This document shows positions 48,367 to 59,099 of a stretch of 64,000 nucleotides of DNA, piece by piece; the first letter of the stretch is position 1; every line of letters begins with the position of its first letter. Location: positions 1-64,000 of the forward strand of contig NZ_JMPI01000061.1 of the NCBI RefSeq assembly GCF_000735355.1. The letters run 5' to 3'. A program made the position numbers and the translations under genes. The DNA is from Buttiauxella agrestis ATCC 33320 (lineage in GTDB: Bacteria; Pseudomonadota; Gammaproteobacteria; Enterobacterales; Enterobacteriaceae). Below the pieces are notes generated by a model, which saw nothing but the letters and a program-made list of their open reading frames with translations, was not told the origin of the DNA and did no database searches.

Positions 48367-49236
48367 ATGGATCAGGCAGGGATCATTCGCGATCTATTAA
48401 CCTGGCTAGAAGGCCATCTGGATCAGCCTCTGTCACTGGATAATGTGGCGGCAAAAGCAGGCTATTCCAAGTGGCATCTACAACGGATGTTCAAAGATGT
48501 CACGGGTCATGCCATTGGTGCATACATTCGTGCGCGTCGTTTATCTAAATCCGCCGTAGCATTGCGATTGACCGCGCGTCCAATTCTGGATATTGCCTTA
48601 CAATATCGTTTTGACTCGCAACAGACGTTTACTCGCGCCTTCAAAAAACAATTTACTCAAACGCCTGCATTGTACCGTCGTTCTCCTGACTGGAGCGCTT
48701 TCGGCATGCGTCCGCCGTTGCGTTTAGATGAGTATGCACTGCCGCAAGCGCAGTTTGTCACGCTACCAGAAACTCACCTGGTTGGCGTCACGCAAAGTTA
48801 TAGCTGCACGCTTGAACAAATATCTGATTTCCGTAACGAAATGCGCATTCAGTTCTGGACGCAGTTCCTGGGGAACTCTCCAACTTTGCCACGTGTACTT
48901 TACGGTTTGCATGAGCCGCGCCCAAGCATTGAGCGTGATGACGAGCAGGAAGTGTTTTATACCACGGCACTCGCGCCAGAACTGGCGAACGGGTTCTTGC
49001 CCGATTCCCATCCAGTCAGGCTGGAAGGCGGCGACTACGTGCAGTTCGACTACGAAGGCCCAGGCACCGGTTTGCAGGAATTTATCCTGACGATATACGG
49101 TACCTGTATGCCATCGCTGAACCTGACGCGTCGCAAAGGTCAGGATATCGAACGCTTCTTCCCGCAAGAAGAAGCGCGTGTTCAGGACCGACCAATGCAA
49201 ATCAGATGTGAATATCTGATTCCTGTACGTCGTTAA
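48367..49236 (+). CDS. rob: AraC-family regulator Rob
   Basis: The protein has 289 residues, as E. coli. The N-terminal dual helix-turn-helix (AAKAGYSKWHLQRMFKDVTG) is followed by a GyrI-like ligand domain. It controls mar/sox/rob regulon genes such as efflux and stress functions. AGGAT precedes the ATG. Its last four bases overlap the convergent gpmB. The gap 48160-48366 shows no gene. Confidence 0.97.
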   Translation: MDQAGIIRDLLTWLEGHLDQPLSLDNVAAKAGYSKWHLQRMFKDVTGHAIGAYIRARRLSKSAVALRLTARPILDIALQYRFDSQQTFTRAFKKQFTQTPALYRRSPDWSAFGMRPPLRLDEYALPQAQFVTLPETHLVGVTQSYSCTLEQISDFRNEMRIQFWTQFLGNSPTLPRVLYGLHEPRPSIERDDEQEVFYTTALAPELANGFLPDSHPVRLEGGDYVQFDYEGPGTGLQEFILTIYGTCMPSLNLTRRKGQDIERFFPQEEARVQDRPMQIRCEYLIPVRR

Positions 49237-49880
49237 CGCTGTAACTCATCCAACGCAGGGGCGTCTAAATGCGAGATGTCCCCTGCCGTTTCAACCACCC
49301 AGCCAGAAGCCAGCCACGGACTTTGTTGGTGATCCACCCGAGAAATCGAACAGTTTCTTAAACGTAAGCGACGTTCAGCCCAGGCGGGCAAACCCAGAAT
49401 CGTACTCACCAGGCAACCCAGCGCCATACCATGACTCACCAGCAACGGACGACTCCCCGCAGGTAAATCCAGGCAAGCATTTAAAGCCGCGTGCATACGT
49501 TCGCTCATCTCCAACATGCTTTCACCGTCGGGAATTCGACCATCAGCCGTGCCATTGACGAGTTGACGACGCCAGCCCTCTTCTTCTTCATTTAGCGTGT
49601 CCAGATTGCGGCGTTCCAGAACGCCCATATCCAGCTCGCGTAAACGGGCATCCAGCGTGACATCCACACCACACGCCATCGCAATGATCTCAGCGGTGCG
49701 GCGGGTACGCCCCAAATCACTGGCAATCACATGCGTAATGCCCAACGTTTTGACACGCTCAGCCACCTGCTCGGCCTGACGTTCTCCTTTTTCAGTCAGC
49801 GCACTGTCTGACTGGCCCTGAATGCGGCGCTGCGCATTCCACTGCGTTTCGCCGTGGCGAACAAGGTATACCTGTAACAT
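49233..49880 (-). CDS. gpmB: Histidine phosphatase GpmB (YtjC)
   Basis: The protein has 215 residues, as E. coli. The RHG motif [13 protein letters not shown] is at the N-terminus, and the second active histidine is in [13 protein letters not shown]. It is annotated as a phosphoglycerate mutase-like protein but is more likely a sugar-phosphate phosphatase. It is divergent from yjjX. Confidence 0.94.
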   Translation of the reverse strand: MLQVYLVRHGETQWNAQRRIQGQSDSALTEKGERQAEQVAERVKTLGITHVIASDLGRTRRTAEIIAMACGVDVTLDARLRELDMGVLERRNLDTLNEEEEGWRRQLVNGTADGRIPDGESMLEMSERMHAALNACLDLPAGSRPLLVSHGMALGCLVSTILGLPAWAERRLRLRNCSISRVDHQQSPWLASGWVVETAGDISHLDAPALDELQR

Positions 49881-49925
49881 GCGTTTTTTCCGTTATACTG
49901 CGGCAACAATTTCTTGAGAGTTTCA

Positions 49926-50447
49926 ATGATTATGTACCATGTCGTCTGCGCAACAACCAATCCTGCCAAAATTCAGGCAATTCTCCAGGCATTCGACGAT
50001 ATCTATGGTGAGGGATGCTGCCATATTGAACCCGTCGCCGTCGATAGTGGCGTGCCCGAACAGCCATTCGGAAACCATGAAACGCGAACTGGCGCACGAT
50101 GCCGAATTATGAATGCTCGCCAGGTTCGCCCTGAAGCAGATTTTTGGGTGGCGGTTGAAGCAGGAATTGACGACGACAGTACGTTTAGCTGGGTCGTTAT
50201 TGAAAACCACAAGCAGCGCGGTGAAGCCCGTTCGGCAACCCTTCCGCTGCCTGCCATCATTCTTGAGAAAGTCCGGGCAGGCGAAGCGTTAGGGCCAGTG
50301 ATGTCGGCCTATACCGGGATTGATAAGATTGGTAATAAAGAAGGGGCGATTGGTGTCTTTACCGCCGGGAAACTGACACGCAGTAGCGTTTATCACCAGG
50401 CCGTGATTCTGGCATTAAGCCCGTTCCACAACTCGATGTATCACTAG
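49926..50447 (+). CDS. yjjX: Inosine/xanthosine triphosphatase YjjX
   Basis: The protein has 173 residues (E. coli 170). It hydrolyses non-canonical purine triphosphates. Family blocks are [46 protein letters not shown] and [19 protein letters not shown]. The ATG at 49926 is chosen for its 5-base distance from GAGAG. The ATG at 49932 would match the E. coli start and is the alternative. The stop overlaps the end of convergent trpR. Confidence 0.93.
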   Translation: MIMYHVVCATTNPAKIQAILQAFDDIYGEGCCHIEPVAVDSGVPEQPFGNHETRTGARCRIMNARQVRPEADFWVAVEAGIDDDSTFSWVVIENHKQRGEARSATLPLPAIILEKVRAGEALGPVMSAYTGIDKIGNKEGAIGVFTAGKLTRSSVYHQAVILALSPFHNSMYH

Positions 50448-50773
50448 TTTTTACTGGCTAATAATTCCTGCTCCAGCCAGGCACGCAACGCAGGCGGGGC
50501 AGATTTCAGGCTATTGGAGCCACGAGTGATTGTCGCAATCCCCGCGCCAAGCTCGTTTTTAAGCTCACGCTGGCTCATCTCACCACGCAGTAACTCTTCA
50601 ATGATTCTGACGCGCGTCCCCAGGGCTGTGCGTTCGTCTGGCGTCAGCAACAGCATAAGCAGCGGCATGTGCAGCTGCTTATCGAACGATTGCTGTAGCA
50701 GCTCCACAAAGCGGAGCCACTCTTGATTACTTTGCTCGGCGTGCTCTGCCGAATATTGAGAGTGCTGAGTCAT
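50444..50773 (-). CDS. trpR: Trp operon repressor
   Basis: The protein has 109 residues (E. coli 108). The DNA-binding helix-turn-helix is [20 protein letters not shown] and the tryptophan pocket includes [12 protein letters not shown]. It is downstream of slt in the same direction and shares four bases with the yjjX end. A TrpR operator precedes it. Confidence 0.98.
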   Translation of the reverse strand: MTQHSQYSAEHAEQSNQEWLRFVELLQQSFDKQLHMPLLMLLLTPDERTALGTRVRIIEELLRGEMSQRELKNELGAGIATITRGSNSLKSAPPALRAWLEQELLASKN

Positions 50774-50784
50774 GTTATGCCACC

Positions 50785-50802
50785 ATACTATTCAACTAGT
50801 AC
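50785..50802 (-). promoter_or_regulatory. TrpR operator (autoregulation)
   Basis: On the minus strand GTACTAGTTGAATAGTAT matches the GTACTAGTTAACTAGTAC operator with three changes, 12 bases before trpR. Confidence 0.75.
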
Positions 50803-50828
50803 AATACAATATCACAACCCCCACAAAA

Positions 50829-52763
50829 TCAATAACGGCGTTGCCACTCTCCATCGGTCAGCAGCGGTTTAGATTTGCCCATGAAATAGCTGTAGTAGGC
50901 ATCGTAAGCCAGCACGTTTTTCACATATCCGCGCGTTTCAGAGAAAGGAATACTTTCAACGAAGGCCACTGCGTCGATGCGCCCGGCGCTGTTACCCAGC
51001 CAGGTTCTGACACGTCCCGGACCAGCGTTATACGCCGCTGATGAGAAAATCCGGTTATTCTCAAATTGCTGAGAAACATACTGCAAATAGCTGGTGCCGA
51101 TGTTGATGTTGGTATCCGGGTCCAGTAGCTGATTAGTGCTGGTGTAACCTGGAATATTAAACATCTTCACGGTGTGCGTCGCAGTACCCGGCATAATTTG
51201 CATTAAACCACTCGCGCCAACAGGCGATCTTACTTTAGGGTTCCAGGCACTTTCCTGCCGCGCAATCGCCATTGCGTAGCTTTGCGAGATATCTTTTCCG
51301 CTCACGTAACGAGAGAAAATATCTTTGTACGCCAGCGGGAAGCGCTCTTCGAGATGATCCCAAAGTTTTCCGGCGATCGTTGCCTGCACACTCAGATCCC
51401 ACCAGTTTTGCTCAAACGCGTAACGCGCTAACCCTTCCTGCTCGGGTTTACTGCGGCTGGTGATCAAATTCGCCCATTCGCTGCGGGCGGTATTATCCAG
51501 ATTCCAGTACATCAGTTCGCGTACACGCGCCATTTCGGGCCCCTGAACCAACGCTGGGTTTACCGCAACCGCTTTATCAACGCGTAACGGATATTCTTCC
51601 CCTAAACGCTGCGCTGCCACCATCGGGTAGAAACCCCGTTGCTGCATCAGTGAATGGAGAATTTCTTTGGCTTCCGTTTCACGGCCACGCTCCATCAGCA
51701 GATCCGCTTGCCAGTAGCGCCATTCATCTTTCTCTTTGGCTTCCATCGGCAAACGCGCAAGCCAGGTATTCAGACCATTTCGATCGCCCGTACCCAGCGC
51801 CATTCGCACGCGTCGTTCAACTAAACTTGTGGACTCCGAACGCATAATCGCATCATCACGCCAGGCAGCCTGTTCGGCAGTGATATCGTTGCCCATCAAA
51901 CGCCAGGCCACGGTGTCTCTTAGCTCCTGAGCCTGAGAGTCGTTAAGTTGCTGCGCCTGAACAAGCGATGGAATCATCATGCGCGCATTTTCTACGTCAT
52001 CGCGTGCTACACGCGTGAATGCAATGGCGACAGCCTGACGAGTGAAGTCAGTGGCACCAACTGAACGGGCAAACGTTAGTACCGTATTAGGATCGTTTTG
52101 CAGGCTAATGAGCGCGCTGGATATGGTCTGGTAGTCGGCTGGCATTTGGCTCGCCAGATTGTTAACCAACGAAGTATTACCTTCTTTCATCGCCAGGCGG
52201 ATACGTTCCAGATACGCCAGCGGATCCAGGCTGCCGGACGAACGCCACGCCGAGAATAAACGGTCACAGCTCGACGGCTGGTTTTTACCTGTCAACCACA
52301 AATCTTTAGCACCCGCCCATGCAGCATCTGCCTGCCCGGTGTTAAATTTCGCGTAGTAATAATTACATTTGGCTTCTGTTGTGCCCGGTTGATCAGGGCT
52401 GAATGCCAGCAAGCCACGCCAGTCTTCACGGCGCGCCAGTTCATTCACAAAACGTGATTTCAGCACCCGCGCTGGCGGAAGTGTTGGGTTGGCTGCAATA
52501 AATTGGCTGACGACGAGCGTTGGCTCATTCATTAAGTCGTCAGTAATCTGGCGATATTCGAGATAGGGATACAGCGGATAATCTTGCAAAGTGGGCATTA
52601 TTCGCGCCACCACATCCATTTGCTTGCTATCCCATGCTTGTTTGATTTGCGCGTAGCGGCTGCGCTGCTCGTCCAGAGAATCCGCACGAACTGCATGAGT
52701 TATTGCCGCAAGAGTTACCATCGCCACCAGCAATTGCCCTACGACTTGTTTGGCTTTCCCCAC
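50829..52763 (-). CDS. slt: Soluble lytic murein transglycosylase
   Basis: The protein has 644 residues (E. coli 645). A signal peptide (to about residue 27, ending HAVRA) precedes an alpha-superhelical doughnut domain and a C-terminal lysozyme-like SLT domain with the catalytic glutamate in AMAIARQESAWNPKVRSPV. GASGLMQIMPGTATHT and AAYNAGPGRVRTWL follow. It cuts murein to anhydro-muropeptides. The start codon is GTG after GAGGAGAAC. Confidence 0.97.
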   Translation of the reverse strand: MGKAKQVVGQLLVAMVTLAAITHAVRADSLDEQRSRYAQIKQAWDSKQMDVVARIMPTLQDYPLYPYLEYRQITDDLMNEPTLVVSQFIAANPTLPPARVLKSRFVNELARREDWRGLLAFSPDQPGTTEAKCNYYYAKFNTGQADAAWAGAKDLWLTGKNQPSSCDRLFSAWRSSGSLDPLAYLERIRLAMKEGNTSLVNNLASQMPADYQTISSALISLQNDPNTVLTFARSVGATDFTRQAVAIAFTRVARDDVENARMMIPSLVQAQQLNDSQAQELRDTVAWRLMGNDITAEQAAWRDDAIMRSESTSLVERRVRMALGTGDRNGLNTWLARLPMEAKEKDEWRYWQADLLMERGRETEAKEILHSLMQQRGFYPMVAAQRLGEEYPLRVDKAVAVNPALVQGPEMARVRELMYWNLDNTARSEWANLITSRSKPEQEGLARYAFEQNWWDLSVQATIAGKLWDHLEERFPLAYKDIFSRYVSGKDISQSYAMAIARQESAWNPKVRSPVGASGLMQIMPGTATHTVKMFNIPGYTSTNQLLDPDTNINIGTSYLQYVSQQFENNRIFSSAAYNAGPGRVRTWLGNSAGRIDAVAFVESIPFSETRGYVKNVLAYDAYYSYFMGKSKPLLTDGEWQRRY

Positions 52764-52994
52764 AAGTTCTCCTCACATGTTCACGGGCAGCATCATGCCG
52801 CCATTAATTACTTCATGCTAACCCTGGTATTGCAGTTTCGCCACGCCAGAGGGTGTTATTTTGTCTTTAAAAGCGTTAAGGCTGTTCCGGGTAACACATC
52901 CCGCTTCCCCTGCTGGGATTACCAGCTGAAAACGGCTACACTTCGCCACTGATATGTACCATCTTACATCACGAAAAAGAGGCGAAGTCGCACT

Positions 52995-54662
52995 GTGGCT
53001 CAATTCGTTTATACCATGCATCGTGTCGGCAAAGTTGTTCCGCCGAAACGTCATATTCTGAAAAATATCTCGCTCAGTTTCTTCCCTGGCGCCAAGATTG
53101 GCGTACTGGGTCTGAATGGTTCCGGTAAATCCACGCTGCTGCGCATTATGGCCGGCATTGATACCGACATCGAAGGCGAAGCTCGTCCACAACCTGGACT
53201 GAAAATCGGCTATCTGCCGCAAGAACCGCAACTCAACCTTGAACATACCGTCCGTGAATCGGTTGAAGAAGCCGTGGCTGAAGTGGTTAATGCCCTGAAA
53301 GGCCTCGACGAAGTGTATGCCAAATATGCAGAGCCGGACGCTGACTTCGACAAACTGGCTGCCCAACAGGGCAAGTTTGAAGAAATCATTCAGGCACACG
53401 ACGGTCACAACCTGAACGTGCAACTCGAGCGTGCTGCTGATGCACTGCGTCTGCCAGACTGGGATGCGAAAATCGCTAACCTGTCCGGTGGTGAGCGTCG
53501 CCGCGTGGCACTTTGCCGCCTGTTGCTCGAAAAACCAGACATGCTGCTGCTCGACGAACCAACAAACCACCTGGATGCTGAATCCGTGGCATGGCTCGAG
53601 CGCTTCCTGCACGACTTCGAAGGCACCGTTGTGGCAATTACCCACGACCGTTACTTCCTCGACAACGTTGCAGGCTGGATTCTGGAACTTGACCGCGGTG
53701 AAGGTATCCCGTGGGAAGGTAACTATTCTTCCTGGCTTGAGCAGAAAGATGCTCGTCTGGCTCAGGAAGCCTCAACGGAAGCGGCTCGCCGTAAATCCAT
53801 TGAGAAGGAACTGGAGTGGGTTCGTCAGGGCGCTAAAGGCCGCCAGTCTAAAGGCAAGGCCCGTCTGGCTCGCTTTGAAGAACTGAACAACACCGAATAC
53901 CAGAAACGTAACGAAACCAACGAACTGTTTATTCCACCAGGTGCACGTCTGGGCGATAAAGTCGTTGAGGTTACCAATCTGCGTAAATCCTACGGCGACC
54001 GTCTGCTGATTGAAGACCTGACATTCTCTGTACCGAAAGGTGCAATTGTCGGGATCATCGGTCCGAACGGCGCGGGTAAATCTACCCTGTTCCGTATGAT
54101 GTCTGGTCAGGAACAGCCTGACAGCGGCACCATTGAGCTGGGCGAAACCGTGAAACTGGCGTCTGTCGATCAGTTCCGTGACGCGATGGACAACAGCAAA
54201 ACCGTGTGGGAAGAAGTTTCCGGCGGCCAGGACATTATGCGTGTCGGTAATACCGAGATGCCAAGCCGTGCATACGTTGGTCGCTTTAACTTTAAAGGCG
54301 TTGACCAGGGTAAACGTGTTGGTGAACTATCTGGTGGTGAGCGTGGTCGTCTGCATCTGGCGAAACTGCTGCAAGTTGGCGGTAACGTATTGCTGCTCGA
54401 TGAACCAACAAACGACCTGGATATCGAAACCCTACGCGCGTTAGAAAACGCCCTGTTGGAATTCCCAGGCTGTGCAATGGTTATCTCGCACGACCGTTGG
54501 TTCCTTGACCGTATCGCCACGCACATTCTGGATTACCAGGATGAAGGCAAAGTGGAGTTCTTTGAAGGTAACTTTACTGAGTACGAAGAGTACAAGAAAC
54601 GCACCCTGGGTGCGGATGCGCTGGAACCTAAGCGTATTAAGTACAAGCGCGTAACGAAGTAA
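52995..54662 (+). CDS. ettA: Energy-dependent translational throttle A (ABC-F)
   Basis: The protein has 555 residues, as E. coli. Two ATP-binding domains: Walker A GLNGSGKSTLL with LSGGERRR, and GPNGAGKSTLF with LSGGERGR. An arm subdomain lies around residues 95-140 and a charged linker around 240-310. It binds the ribosomal E site and gates translation by ADP/ATP ratio. The start is GTG, as in E. coli. Confidence 0.98.
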   Translation: MAQFVYTMHRVGKVVPPKRHILKNISLSFFPGAKIGVLGLNGSGKSTLLRIMAGIDTDIEGEARPQPGLKIGYLPQEPQLNLEHTVRESVEEAVAEVVNALKGLDEVYAKYAEPDADFDKLAAQQGKFEEIIQAHDGHNLNVQLERAADALRLPDWDAKIANLSGGERRRVALCRLLLEKPDMLLLDEPTNHLDAESVAWLERFLHDFEGTVVAITHDRYFLDNVAGWILELDRGEGIPWEGNYSSWLEQKDARLAQEASTEAARRKSIEKELEWVRQGAKGRQSKGKARLARFEELNNTEYQKRNETNELFIPPGARLGDKVVEVTNLRKSYGDRLLIEDLTFSVPKGAIVGIIGPNGAGKSTLFRMMSGQEQPDSGTIELGETVKLASVDQFRDAMDNSKTVWEEVSGGQDIMRVGNTEMPSRAYVGRFNFKGVDQGKRVGELSGGERGRLHLAKLLQVGGNVLLLDEPTNDLDIETLRALENALLEFPGCAMVISHDRWFLDRIATHILDYQDEGKVEFFEGNFTEYEEYKKRTLGADALEPKRIKYKRVTK

Positions 54663-54666
54663 TAAA

Positions 54667-54689
54667 AAGGGGCGCTTAATGCGCCCCTT
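54667..54689. terminator. ettA/nadR bidirectional terminator
   Basis: AAGGGGCGC and GCGCCCCTT form a 9-base stem with a TTAAT loop, flanked by A and T runs. Confidence 0.87.
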
Positions 54690-54705
54690 CTTTTGACAAG
54701 CCCGC

Positions 54706-55938
54706 TTATCCCCGCTCGCCAATCATATTCTTAACCAAATCCACACAGCGCAAGAAACGCGAATCGTAGTCCGACTCTTCCACGTGCACATAGCTGATGT
54801 TGTTTTCATCAAGCATCGATACCAACAAATTCTGGAAAGACTTCCGATCCGTATCACTGCCAAGGCTACGCAAGCCATCGGCTACCCACGGCGTGTTGTT
54901 TTCCAGCAAAATCACCAGATCAAAGCGGTACTCATCAATCAGCGCCTGCACAAACGGGTGTTCGCGGCCTTCGTACTTTTTACAAAATGCCTGCGTAGTC
55001 ACAAAATCGGTATCAATAAACGCCACTTTATTCGCATACTTCACTGCAAAATCAACGTACTGCGCGTGACCGATAGCAATCTTGTCATAATCAGAATATT
55101 GCAGCGCCATCTCATCCCCACCCAGATGAGAAAAGACGTAATCACGCCCGTATTCCCAGGCACTGGTGGTATTGAAAATATTGGCGAGCTTATTCACCAT
55201 CCACGACTTACCGCTCGACTCACCGCCCAGAATCGCCACGGTGCGCACAAAGAACGGTTTCACTTCCGTTGGGATATATTCCCAGTAGCGGAACGGGTTT
55301 TCGCGAATCTGCCCACCGCTGATATTCATGAACGTGCGCTTCGGGTCTATCAGCACCGTTTCAATGCCGAGCTGTTCGATAAACCGTGGCGCATCGCCCT
55401 CTTCTGAGGTGTAGATGCAATCGGGATTGATACCTTTGCTTTCCATAAAAGTTTTGATACCGCGGCTCCAGACATCCCAGCCGTGCGGATACGGCTCCAT
55501 CCCCTCTTCGTTAAACGAATGAATGCGGATGTTTTTCTGATATTTGAAAGTCTGTAGCAGCCAGCGCAGACGGTCGCCCGTGGTGGGTTGTTGAGACATG
55601 GCGCTGTCTTCAAACAACAAACGGTCGCGAGTTTCGTCATAACCCATAATGATGTGCAGTTCATCAACCTGGCTTGCCGCGCGTTGAATCAAATAGATAT
55701 GGCCGGTATGCAGTGGGTAAAACTTACCAAACACCACGCCGACTTTTTTCTCACGGCGGGGAAATTCAAGACCCAGAAAACGGTGTAACGCCTCCAGCTT
55801 CTGCGCGCTTGGACTTTTGATTTTGGCGTTCAATAGCTGACTAAGGTAGCCCTTAGTCATGCCGCAGGATTCCGCAACTTGTTGCAGCGTAACGCTCTGC
55901 TGACGAATAGCGGTCTTCAGATACTCAAAAGACGACAT
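54706..55938 (-). CDS. nadR: NAD regulator and salvage enzyme NadR
   Basis: The protein has 410 residues, as E. coli. An N-terminal helix-turn-helix (QVAESCGMTKGYLSQLLN) represses NAD genes. A nucleotidyltransferase (GVVFGKFYPLHTGHIYLIQ) has weak NMN adenylyltransferase activity in the family. A C-terminal ribosylnicotinamide kinase carries the P-loop ILGGESSGKSWM. The ATG at 55938 gives MSSFEYLKTAIRQQS. It lies downstream of radA. Confidence 0.98.
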   Translation of the reverse strand: MSSFEYLKTAIRQQSVTLQQVAESCGMTKGYLSQLLNAKIKSPSAQKLEALHRFLGLEFPRREKKVGVVFGKFYPLHTGHIYLIQRAASQVDELHIIMGYDETRDRLLFEDSAMSQQPTTGDRLRWLLQTFKYQKNIRIHSFNEEGMEPYPHGWDVWSRGIKTFMESKGINPDCIYTSEEGDAPRFIEQLGIETVLIDPKRTFMNISGGQIRENPFRYWEYIPTEVKPFFVRTVAILGGESSGKSWMVNKLANIFNTTSAWEYGRDYVFSHLGGDEMALQYSDYDKIAIGHAQYVDFAVKYANKVAFIDTDFVTTQAFCKKYEGREHPFVQALIDEYRFDLVILLENNTPWVADGLRSLGSDTDRKSFQNLLVSMLDENNISYVHVEESDYDSRFLRCVDLVKNMIGERG

Positions 55939-55963
55939 GCTGTGCCTCCTGCGAAATAGGTCA

Positions 55964-57346
55964 TTATAAGTCGTCAAACACCGACAGCGCATCAGCAAGT
56001 TTTTTCACGCCGAAGACCTGCATCCCTTCCGGTAGTTTTTTCGGCACATTCGCCTGCGGCACAATGGCACGTTTAAAGCCGTGTTTTGCCGCTTCGGAAA
56101 TTCGTTCCTGGCCGCTTGGCACCGGGCGAATTTCACCTGCCAGCCCGACCTCACCAAACACCACTAAATCTTGCGGTAAAGCGCGATTTCGCAGACTGGA
56201 AACCATCGCCAGCAGTAACGCCAGGTCAGCACTGGTTTCCGTGACTTTCACGCCACCCACCACATTTACAAACACATCCTGATCAGCCATTTGCAAACCG
56301 CCATGGCGGTGTAAAACGGCAAGTAAAATTGCCAGGCGGTTTTGCTCAAGACCCACAGCCACACGACGTGGGTTGGACATCATGGATTGATCCACCAGCG
56401 CCTGGATTTCTACCAGCAATGGCCGCGTGCCTTCCCACACCACCATCACCGAGCTGCCGGGAGTCACTTCATCACCACGGCTCAGGAAGATGGCAGAAGG
56501 GTTGCTCACTTCACGCAGTCCTTGTTCCGTCATGGCGAACACGCCCAATTCATTCACCGCACCGAAGCGGTTTTTATGGCTACGCAACGTGCGGAAACGG
56601 GAATCGGCATCGCCATCCAGCATTACCGAGCAGTCGATACAGTGTTCGAGGACTTTTGGCCCGGCAAGTGAACCGTCTTTAGTCACGTGACCGACCATGA
56701 TAATTGCCACACCGCGCGTTTTGGCAAAGCGCGTCAGGTAAGCGGCGGACTCACGCACCTGCGCCACACTGCCCGGCGACGATTGCACGTCGGCCATATG
56801 CATTACCTGGATGGAGTCGATAACCATCAGCTTCGGCGCTTCTTCTTCGGCAATCATGCAGATTTGCTCGATGCCGGTTTCCGAAAGCATATTCAGGTTG
56901 TTAGTCGGCAAACCCAGGCGGTGGGCGCGCATGGCGACTTGTTGCAGCGATTCTTCACCCGTGACATACAGCGTTTTCATCTGTTCGCTGAGCTTGCATA
57001 ACGTTTGCAGCAGCAGCGTGGATTTACCCGCGCCCGGATTACCACCAATCAGAATGGCGCTGCCAGGCACCACACCGCCGCCTAACACACGGTCAAACTC
57101 TTTAAAACCGGTGGAAAAACGCGGCAGTTCCTCGAGGCTAATATCTGAAAGTTTTTGGACTTTGCTTACGCCCGCACTGCCAGCATAACCCGACAAACGC
57201 TCGTTACGCGCAACGGTTGGAGACGCGGCAATCCGCACCTCAGTGATGGTGTTCCAGGCATGACAGGCGCTGCATTGCCCTTGCCAGCGAGGATAATCTG
57301 CACCACATTCGTTACAGACAAATGCGCGTTTCGGAGCTTTCGCCAT
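55964..57346 (-). CDS. radA: DNA repair protein RadA
   Basis: The protein has 460 residues, as E. coli. It has an N-terminal zinc finger (CNECG, then CSACHAW), a RecA-like ATPase (GGNPGAGKSTLLLQ), the KNRFG motif (SHKNRFGAVNELG) and a C-terminal Lon-protease-like domain. It promotes branch migration in recombination. The start shares one base with the serB stop. Confidence 0.98.
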   Translation of the reverse strand: MAKAPKRAFVCNECGADYPRWQGQCSACHAWNTITEVRIAASPTVARNERLSGYAGSAGVSKVQKLSDISLEELPRFSTGFKEFDRVLGGGVVPGSAILIGGNPGAGKSTLLLQTLCKLSEQMKTLYVTGEESLQQVAMRAHRLGLPTNNLNMLSETGIEQICMIAEEEAPKLMVIDSIQVMHMADVQSSPGSVAQVRESAAYLTRFAKTRGVAIIMVGHVTKDGSLAGPKVLEHCIDCSVMLDGDADSRFRTLRSHKNRFGAVNELGVFAMTEQGLREVSNPSAIFLSRGDEVTPGSSVMVVWEGTRPLLVEIQALVDQSMMSNPRRVAVGLEQNRLAILLAVLHRHGGLQMADQDVFVNVVGGVKVTETSADLALLLAMVSSLRNRALPQDLVVFGEVGLAGEIRPVPSGQERISEAAKHGFKRAIVPQANVPKKLPEGMQVFGVKKLADALSVFDDL

Positions 57347-58323
57347 TAGCGTTCTTCCTGGATAAGACTGCCTGAAAGAATACAGAACACACCCATCAAA
57401 TCTGCGTGACGGATAGTTATTTCAGTTTTCTCATTCACCTTTGGTTTCGCGTGATAAGCGATGCCCAGGCCAGCAGATTGAATCATCGGTAAATCATTGG
57501 CTCCATCGCCAATCGCGACAGTTTGTGCGGCAGGAATTTCATATTTATCCGCCAGACGCTTGAGCGTTTCGGCTTTGAATTGCGCATCAACAATTTGACC
57601 AATCACTTCGCCGGTTAGCTTGCCGTCACAAATTTCCAGCTCGTTCGCTACTACCGCATCAAGATGCAGTTTATCGCGCAGGTATTCTGCAAAGAAGGTG
57701 AAACCGCCGGAAGCAATCGCGACTTTCCAGCCCAGCGATTCGAGTTTGAGCACCAGCGAAGTCAGTCCCGGCATTAACGGCAGTTCATCACGCACCTGAC
57801 GCAGAATCGAAGCATTGGCTCCTTTGAGGGTGCCTACGCGCTGCTTCAGACTGGCCGTAAAATCTAACTCGCCACGCATGGCGCGTTCGGTCACTTCGGC
57901 GACCATTTCACCGGTTCCCGCCAGTTTGGCGATTTCATCAATGCACTCGATTTGAATGGCGGTTGAGTCCATATCCATCACCAGCAGGCCTGGCGTGCGC
58001 AAATGCGGAATCTTACCCAGCGGCGCGACATCCAGCCCGGCGTCGTGCGCAAGTTTGGTCGCTCGCGGTGTTAATGAACCTGCCAGGCGAATAACCTGAT
58101 AATCTTCAACACACCACGCAGTTACGATAACCATGGCGGCGCCAAGTTTACGCTGGTAGCGGTTCAGGCATTCTTTATCCAGGTTCCGACCATACAGAAG
58201 CCAGCCGCTACGGCCAGCACGGTAATCGAGTGGCATAACTTCATCACCACTTAGCGATAGCGGCAACCCTGGCCAAAGAGAAACATCGGTCGGTAGGTCG
58301 CACCAGGTCAGACTATTTGGCAT
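57346..58323 (-). CDS. serB: Phosphoserine phosphatase
   Basis: The protein has 325 residues (E. coli 322), a HAD phosphatase. The catalytic aspartates are in LLVMDMDSTAIQIECIDEIA and GDGANDLPMI is motif IV. It performs the last step of serine synthesis. It heads serB-radA-nadR. The ATG at 58323 starts MPNSLTWCDLP. Confidence 0.98.
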   Translation of the reverse strand: MPNSLTWCDLPTDVSLWPGLPLSLSGDEVMPLDYRAGRSGWLLYGRNLDKECLNRYQRKLGAAMVIVTAWCVEDYQVIRLAGSLTPRATKLAHDAGLDVAPLGKIPHLRTPGLLVMDMDSTAIQIECIDEIAKLAGTGEMVAEVTERAMRGELDFTASLKQRVGTLKGANASILRQVRDELPLMPGLTSLVLKLESLGWKVAIASGGFTFFAEYLRDKLHLDAVVANELEICDGKLTGEVIGQIVDAQFKAETLKRLADKYEIPAAQTVAIGDGANDLPMIQSAGLGIAYHAKPKVNEKTEITIRHADLMGVFCILSGSLIQEER

Positions 58324-58430
58324 CACAGCTCCAGAATAAAGATAAAGGCCAGAGTAAAACAACGCATGAGGCTACCCTGTCCACGCTGCTTCTGGCAACA
58401 TTAAAGTAAGCAATTTATTGAAGGTGCATT

Positions 58431-59099
58431 ATGGCTCGGGCAAAAATGAAATTCAGGCTGCATCGTGCAGTGATTGTGCTTATCTGCCTCGCACTTTTAG
58501 TCGCGCTGATGCAAGGTGCATCGTGGTTTAGCCAGGGGCATCAGCAAGCCCGAAATGTGCAACTCGAGGAGCTGGCAAGAACGCTGGCACGTCAGGTCAG
58601 CTACAACCTGACTCCGCTAATGAAATCTGAAAATCCTGATGAGAAAAAGATTTCAGCCGTGTTGAAGTTACTGACTCAGGACAGTCGCATACTGGATGCA
58701 GGTGTTTATGACAATAACGGTGATCAAATCGCCCGTGCCGGCGAAGGGATCGGCGTGCGCGACAGACTCGCGCTGGATGGCAAAAAAGCGGGCAGCTATT
58801 TTAACCAGCAAATTGTGCAACCCATTGAAGATAAAGACGGGCCAGTCGGTTATCTGCGTATTACGCTCGATACGCATACTCTCGCCACCGAAGCCAAACA
58901 GGTGGATAACACCACAAACATTCTGCGCCTGATGATGTTGCTGGCGCTGGCGATTGGCATTGTACTGACACGCACGCTGTTGCAGGGCAAACGCACCCGC
59001 TGGCAGCAATCGCCTTTCCTTCTTACCGCGAATACCGAAGTGAAGGAAGATGAAGATGAACAGAGCGCAAATAACCCTGGAAAGAAAGGATCTCTTTGA
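58431..59099 (+). CDS. ytjB: Membrane protein YtjB (Smp)
   Basis: The protein has 222 residues (E. coli 214). Two membrane spans (about 13-30 and 158-178) flank a periplasmic domain with [20 protein letters not shown]; the cytoplasmic tail is charged ([18 protein letters not shown]). Function is unknown. Divergent from serB; its stop overlaps the lplA start by one base. Confidence 0.92.
   Translation: MARAKMKFRLHRAVIVLICLALLVALMQGASWFSQGHQQARNVQLEELARTLARQVSYNLTPLMKSENPDEKKISAVLKLLTQDSRILDAGVYDNNGDQIARAGEGIGVRDRLALDGKKAGSYFNQQIVQPIEDKDGPVGYLRITLDTHTLATEAKQVDNTTNILRLMMLLALAIGIVLTRTLLQGKRTRWQQSPFLLTANTEVKEDEDEQSANNPGKKGSL

Noticed and set aside
52818-53645. Long open frame antisense to ettA (275 codons)
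   Set aside because: It lies almost wholly opposite a conserved gene with matching codon phase and shows no domain; a mirror of ettA codon bias.
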